From contig JAGNNG010000071.1 in NCBI GenBank assembly GCA_017990795.1, positions 1 through 7,814 of the forward strand: 7,814 nucleotides of DNA. Direction: 5' to 3'. The DNA comes from Deltaproteobacteria bacterium. Its GTDB lineage: Bacteria > Myxococcota_A > Polyangia > Palsa-1104 > JAEUJZ01. The position numbers and the translations under genes are program-made. Positions 5,576-7,814 of the stretch are shown here, piece after piece. Positions within the stretch are counted from its first letter, which is position 1, and each line of letters starts with the position of its first letter. A model generated the notes under the pieces. That model was given only the letters and a program-made list of their open reading frames with translations. It ran no database searches and was not told the origin of the DNA.

Positions 5576-5697
5576 TTGTCAGTCGTAAGCTACTGCGGAC
5601 CCATGCTGACTCGCCGGACGTGCTCACGGCCAGAGAGGCCGCTCCGCTCGCCCGTCAAGCCAGCCTGGGTTCCTCGCTACGCTTACGGCTGACAACT
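5574..5697. repeat. 124-bp inverted-repeat element, MITE/REP-like, starting in the pdhA stop codon
   Basis: The 17-bp arms at 5574-5590 and 5681-5697 are complementary at 16 of 17 positions. Weaker complementarity continues inward for roughly 15 bp around a shared ACCCA-x-GC block. The left arm begins with the last two bases of the pdhA TAG. The interior has no credible ORF, though it contains a small GGCC-AGAGA-GGCC hairpin at 5628-5640. The size and terminal repeats resemble a miniature mobile or REP-type element. No flanking target duplication was found. Confidence 0.6.
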
Positions 5698-5730
5698 TAG
5701 AAGTCGGCTACTGGACTGTAGGAATACGAA

Positions 5731-5771
5731 GAGCCGTCCGACCTGATGAAGTCGGACGGCTCTTTCTATTT
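5731..5771. terminator. Rho-independent terminator between convergent genes
   Basis: A perfect 12-bp GC-rich stem (GAGCCGTCCGAC at 5731-5742 pairs with 5751-5762) encloses an 8-nt loop and is followed by TTTCTATTT. This would terminate pdhA transcription. On the opposite strand the tail is less U-rich (TTCGTATTC), so it may also stop the minus-strand gene, more weakly. Confidence 0.85.
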
Positions 5772-5784
5772 GGGGGGACTTCTG

Positions 5785-5904
5785 GAAACGGTCTGATCGG
5801 CCCGAGGGCAAGGCGCGACGAGGAACGGAGCGGAGGCGTACTTAAAGTACGCTGAGCACCGTAGCGCAGGAGCAACGCGGCCATCGGGCCGAGCAGGCCG
5901 TTTC
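5785..5904. repeat. 120-bp concentric nested palindrome
   Basis: Outer arms of 25 bp (5785-5809 and 5880-5904) are complementary at 22 of 25 positions. A perfect 8-bp-arm palindrome, GCGTACTT-A-AAGTACGC, sits at 5836-5852. Both share the same centre (about 5844). Between core and outer arms lie purine-rich stretches, which resemble each other more than they pair. The right arm ends on the base directly before the minus-strand stop codon (5907-5905). I take it to be an intergenic palindromic repeat of the REP/cruciform class; a role as a second terminator for the opposing gene is possible. Confidence 0.7.
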
Positions 5905-7814
5905 TTACTTGGTGACGGTTAGTTTGCTGCCGGTGGAGCGGGCGATGATGGTGCGGTCGTACATGCCTTCGCCCTGTAGCGGCGGTACGGTGAAGGTGCC
6001 GACGTTGGTGGCCTTCATCGAGTAGACGTACTCTTTGACCGAGTCGTTGATGGTGCCGTACAGGACTACGCGGTCCTCGCGCACGTCGCCGTAGTCGGGG
6101 GTCCAGGTCGAGCTGGACAGGGTAATCGGTAGGGCTGTGGGGGCCGCAGTCTCGCTCTTGCTGCTGCTGCCGCCTTCGCCGTCCCCATCGCCGCCGCCTT
6201 CGCCGCCTTCGCCACCTTCGCCACTGTCCGAAGCGCCTTCTTTGTCTTCCTTGTTCTCGTCGTCGTCGCCATCACCATCTGTACTGCTGGCCGCCGAGCC
6301 CGTCGATTGGATGACGACCTCAAAGCCGCCGGGCAGCAGATCCACCAGCGCCAGCTGCGACAGCGTGGTCTTGTCGAGGGCGCGCAGCTTGATGTGGACC
6401 TCGATCTCGTCGCCGACCTTGACCTGGGTGACGGGCTTGCCGTCCTGCATAAACTCGCGCAGGACTTCCAGGCGCTTGGCCACGGGCTGCGAGGGCACAG
6501 ACAGGTCAAAGCCAGCCTGGGTGACCTGGTAGAACGTCGGCAGCGGGCTGCTGCTAGAGACCAGCAGCTTCTTGGCGTCAGGCGTAAAGCGGACCGTCGG
6601 CAGCAGGCTCTGGGGCAGGGTCAGCGGGCGCACCTTGTCATCGCCGAGGATCTCAGAGATGCCCAGGCTTGCGACATCGACCAGACCTTCCGCAGCCTGC
6701 GCGTAGGCGTCCAGGGCCAAGATGGCGTAGGAAGCCGACAGGGTGTTAAAGCGATTCTCGACCACGGGCGCGATCATGGACTGAATCGCTCCGGTGGCTA
6801 CGAGCTTGAGGCGCTCGGGGAAGTGGCGGGCCAGCAGGTACAGGACCTGGGCATCGCGGGTCAGCGGGTCGTAGAAGTTTAGGTAGTCGTAGTCTTTCTG
6901 CTGACCGACGTTGACGTCCGCCACCAGCTTGGCAGCAGCGCGGTCCTGCTTGAGCAGCTTCAAGGTCGCGGCCAGGTAGACGCCTGCGACGTCCTTTTTC
7001 CAGTCCTTGTAGCTGTTCTCCAGGGTCTTTTGGACGCTGCTGACGTACTGGCTGGTGACGATGCCGCTGCGCGTCAGGATGTAGACGGCGTAGGAGCGCA
7101 GGCGCTCGCCAGCCAGGGTGTCGGTCTCGCGACCGGCGAGCTGACCGAGGTATTCCAGGCCCTTTTTCCACAGCTCGGGCGGGATCGGGAAGCCGCGCTC
7201 TTTGGACTCGACCAGGAAGTGCATGGCGTAGACGCTGGCGTAGTCGCTCACGGGGTTTGGGTTTTGCCACAGACCAAAGCCGCCTTCGTCGTTTTGACGG
7301 GCGCGCAGGGTCTGCACCACGGCGGCAAACATCTTGTCGGCGGCCTCGGGGCTCTGACCAAAGCCGAGGCGGGTCTTGAGGACCACGGCCGGGAAGGCCT
7401 GGCTGATCTGCTGCTCGGTGCAGCCGTGCGGGTACTTCTCTAGGTACTGCATCAGGCCTTGGGTCAGGATCAGCGGCAGCGGCGAGACACCTGCCGACAG
7501 CACGCGGTACTCGGAGTACATCGAGCGCGGCACCGGCACCACCTGCTTGCCTCCACCTGCGGCGAGCTGACCGATGGCGGTGGTGGTCAGGTGCGGCGTG
7601 GCCGGTCGCACCGATAGGTCGACGGTGTACTTGCCACTCTTACCGCCGTGAGAGGCGACAAAGGTCATACTGCCCGAGCCGAGGAGCTGGGTGGCGCGCA
7701 GGGTATAGACGGCGGAGGTCTCACGCAGCTCGCCGATGGTGAGGCTCTGCTTGGCGCTGCCGACGATCTCTAGGTGCTTGGAGGTCTTAAGCTCCAGCGC
7801 GACGGCGGCGGACT
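5905..7814 (-). CDS. Alpha-2-macroglobulin family protein, C-terminal part (runs off right edge)
   Basis: At least 635 C-terminal codons are visible. The frame stays open to 7814, so the N-terminus lies outside; a Met at 7668 is internal. Residues below count from that Met. The thioester motif Y-P-H-G-C-T-E-Q-Q is at 79-87, with Cys83 and Gln86 expected to form the reactive bond. An alpha-helical thioester domain follows to about 330 (N-D-E-G-G-F-G-L-W at 126-134). The C-terminal macroglobulin domain has V-D-L-L-P-G-G-F-E-V-V (442-452) and F-T-V-P-P-L-Q-G-E-G-M-Y-D (559-571). Bacterial members (YfhM-like) act as envelope or periplasmic inhibitors that trap attacking proteases; full proteins are usually above 1500 residues. 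Unusual is an acidic Asp/Glu/Gly/Ser insertion at about 463-506. A PbpC partner, common beside such genes, is not in this window. Confidence 0.92.
   Translation of the reverse strand, partial: SAAVALELKTSKHLEIVGSAKQSLTIGELRETSAVYTLRATQLLGSGSMTFVASHGGKSGKYTVDLSVRPATPHLTTTAIGQLAAGGGKQVVPVPRSMYSEYRVLSAGVSPLPLILTQGLMQYLEKYPHGCTEQQISQAFPAVVLKTRLGFGQSPEAADKMFAAVVQTLRARQNDEGGFGLWQNPNPVSDYASVYAMHFLVESKERGFPIPPELWKKGLEYLGQLAGRETDTLAGERLRSYAVYILTRSGIVTSQYVSSVQKTLENSYKDWKKDVAGVYLAATLKLLKQDRAAAKLVADVNVGQQKDYDYLNFYDPLTRDAQVLYLLARHFPERLKLVATGAIQSMIAPVVENRFNTLSASYAILALDAYAQAAEGLVDVASLGISEILGDDKVRPLTLPQSLLPTVRFTPDAKKLLVSSSSPLPTFYQVTQAGFDLSVPSQPVAKRLEVLREFMQDGKPVTQVKVGDEIEVHIKLRALDKTTLSQLALVDLLPGGFEVVIQSTGSAASSTDGDGDDDENKEDKEGASDSGEGGEGGEGGGDGDGEGGSSSKSETAAPTALPITLSSSTWTPDYGDVREDRVVLYGTINDSVKEYVYSMKATNVGTFTVPPLQGEGMYDRTIIARSTGSKLTVTK
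6151..6284 (-). other. Acidic Gly/Glu/Asp low-complexity insertion in the macroglobulin gene
   Basis: About 44 residues of Asp, Glu, Gly, Ser and Lys interrupt the C-terminal macroglobulin domain between F-E-V-V-I-Q-S-T-G and the strand containing T-W-T-P-D-Y-G-D. Part is made by 9-bp tandem units at 6193-6219 (two identical copies and one with a single change) encoding Gly-Glu-Gly repeats. It is probably a disordered surface loop grown by slippage. Confidence 0.75.

Noticed and set aside
6137..6882. Plus-strand Ser/Pro-rich and other ORFs inside the macroglobulin gene
   Set aside because: They are antisense readings of the Gly/Glu repeats and the helical domain.
1..7814. CRISPR array, tRNA/rRNA genes, or a transposase
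   Set aside because: No regularly spaced repeats, cloverleaf-like sequence, rRNA segments or transposase motifs were found on either strand by eye.

Overview
This is a GC-rich, densely coded bacterial window. The likely source is a myxobacterium-like member of Myxococcota. That is an inference from three protein types: a secreted TPR protein with two C-terminal membrane segments and a Gly-rich end, a Cys-rich lipoprotein with a C-x7-C-x5-C-x4-C N-terminal motif, and a large bacterial alpha-2-macroglobulin. No rRNA or other taxonomic marker is present.

Left part, minus strand (1-2621). Reading right to left, a promoter drives rloA (ABC/RecF-type AAA ATPase) and then rloB (TOPRIM-like, RloB family), 6 nt apart. 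This looks like a two-gene conflict or defence module. It is followed by a second copy of the same promoter, a small Cys-rich lipoprotein gene, and the start of a probable DUF6968 gene that leaves the left edge. The two promoter copies are 75-bp direct repeats, 64/75 identical and without gaps. They contain identical TTGACG and GATAAC boxes with a 17-nt spacer, and they bracket rloAB.

Middle, plus strand (2622-5575). A divergent intergenic region leads to a secreted TPR/two-TM protein and, 17 nt later, a Cys-rich lipoprotein; these two probably form an envelope operon. Next comes pdhA, the pyruvate dehydrogenase E1 alpha subunit. It has its own TATAGT box 7 nt before the ATG, and no E1 beta gene lies beside it.

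Right part (5576-7814). A 329-bp convergent intergenic region holds three structured elements in a row: a 124-bp inverted repeat that starts in the pdhA stop codon, a strong 12-bp-stem terminator, and a 120-bp concentric nested palindrome that ends directly at the next stop codon. The minus-strand gene beyond is the C-terminal third or so of an alpha-2-macroglobulin family protein with a Gly-Cys-Thr-Glu-Gln thioester motif and an acidic, Gly-rich insertion. It runs off the right edge.

The strongest leads are the promoter-flanked rloAB cassette, the mirror-symmetric cysteine lipoprotein next to it, the likely short-leader or leaderless starts, and the two intergenic palindromic elements.
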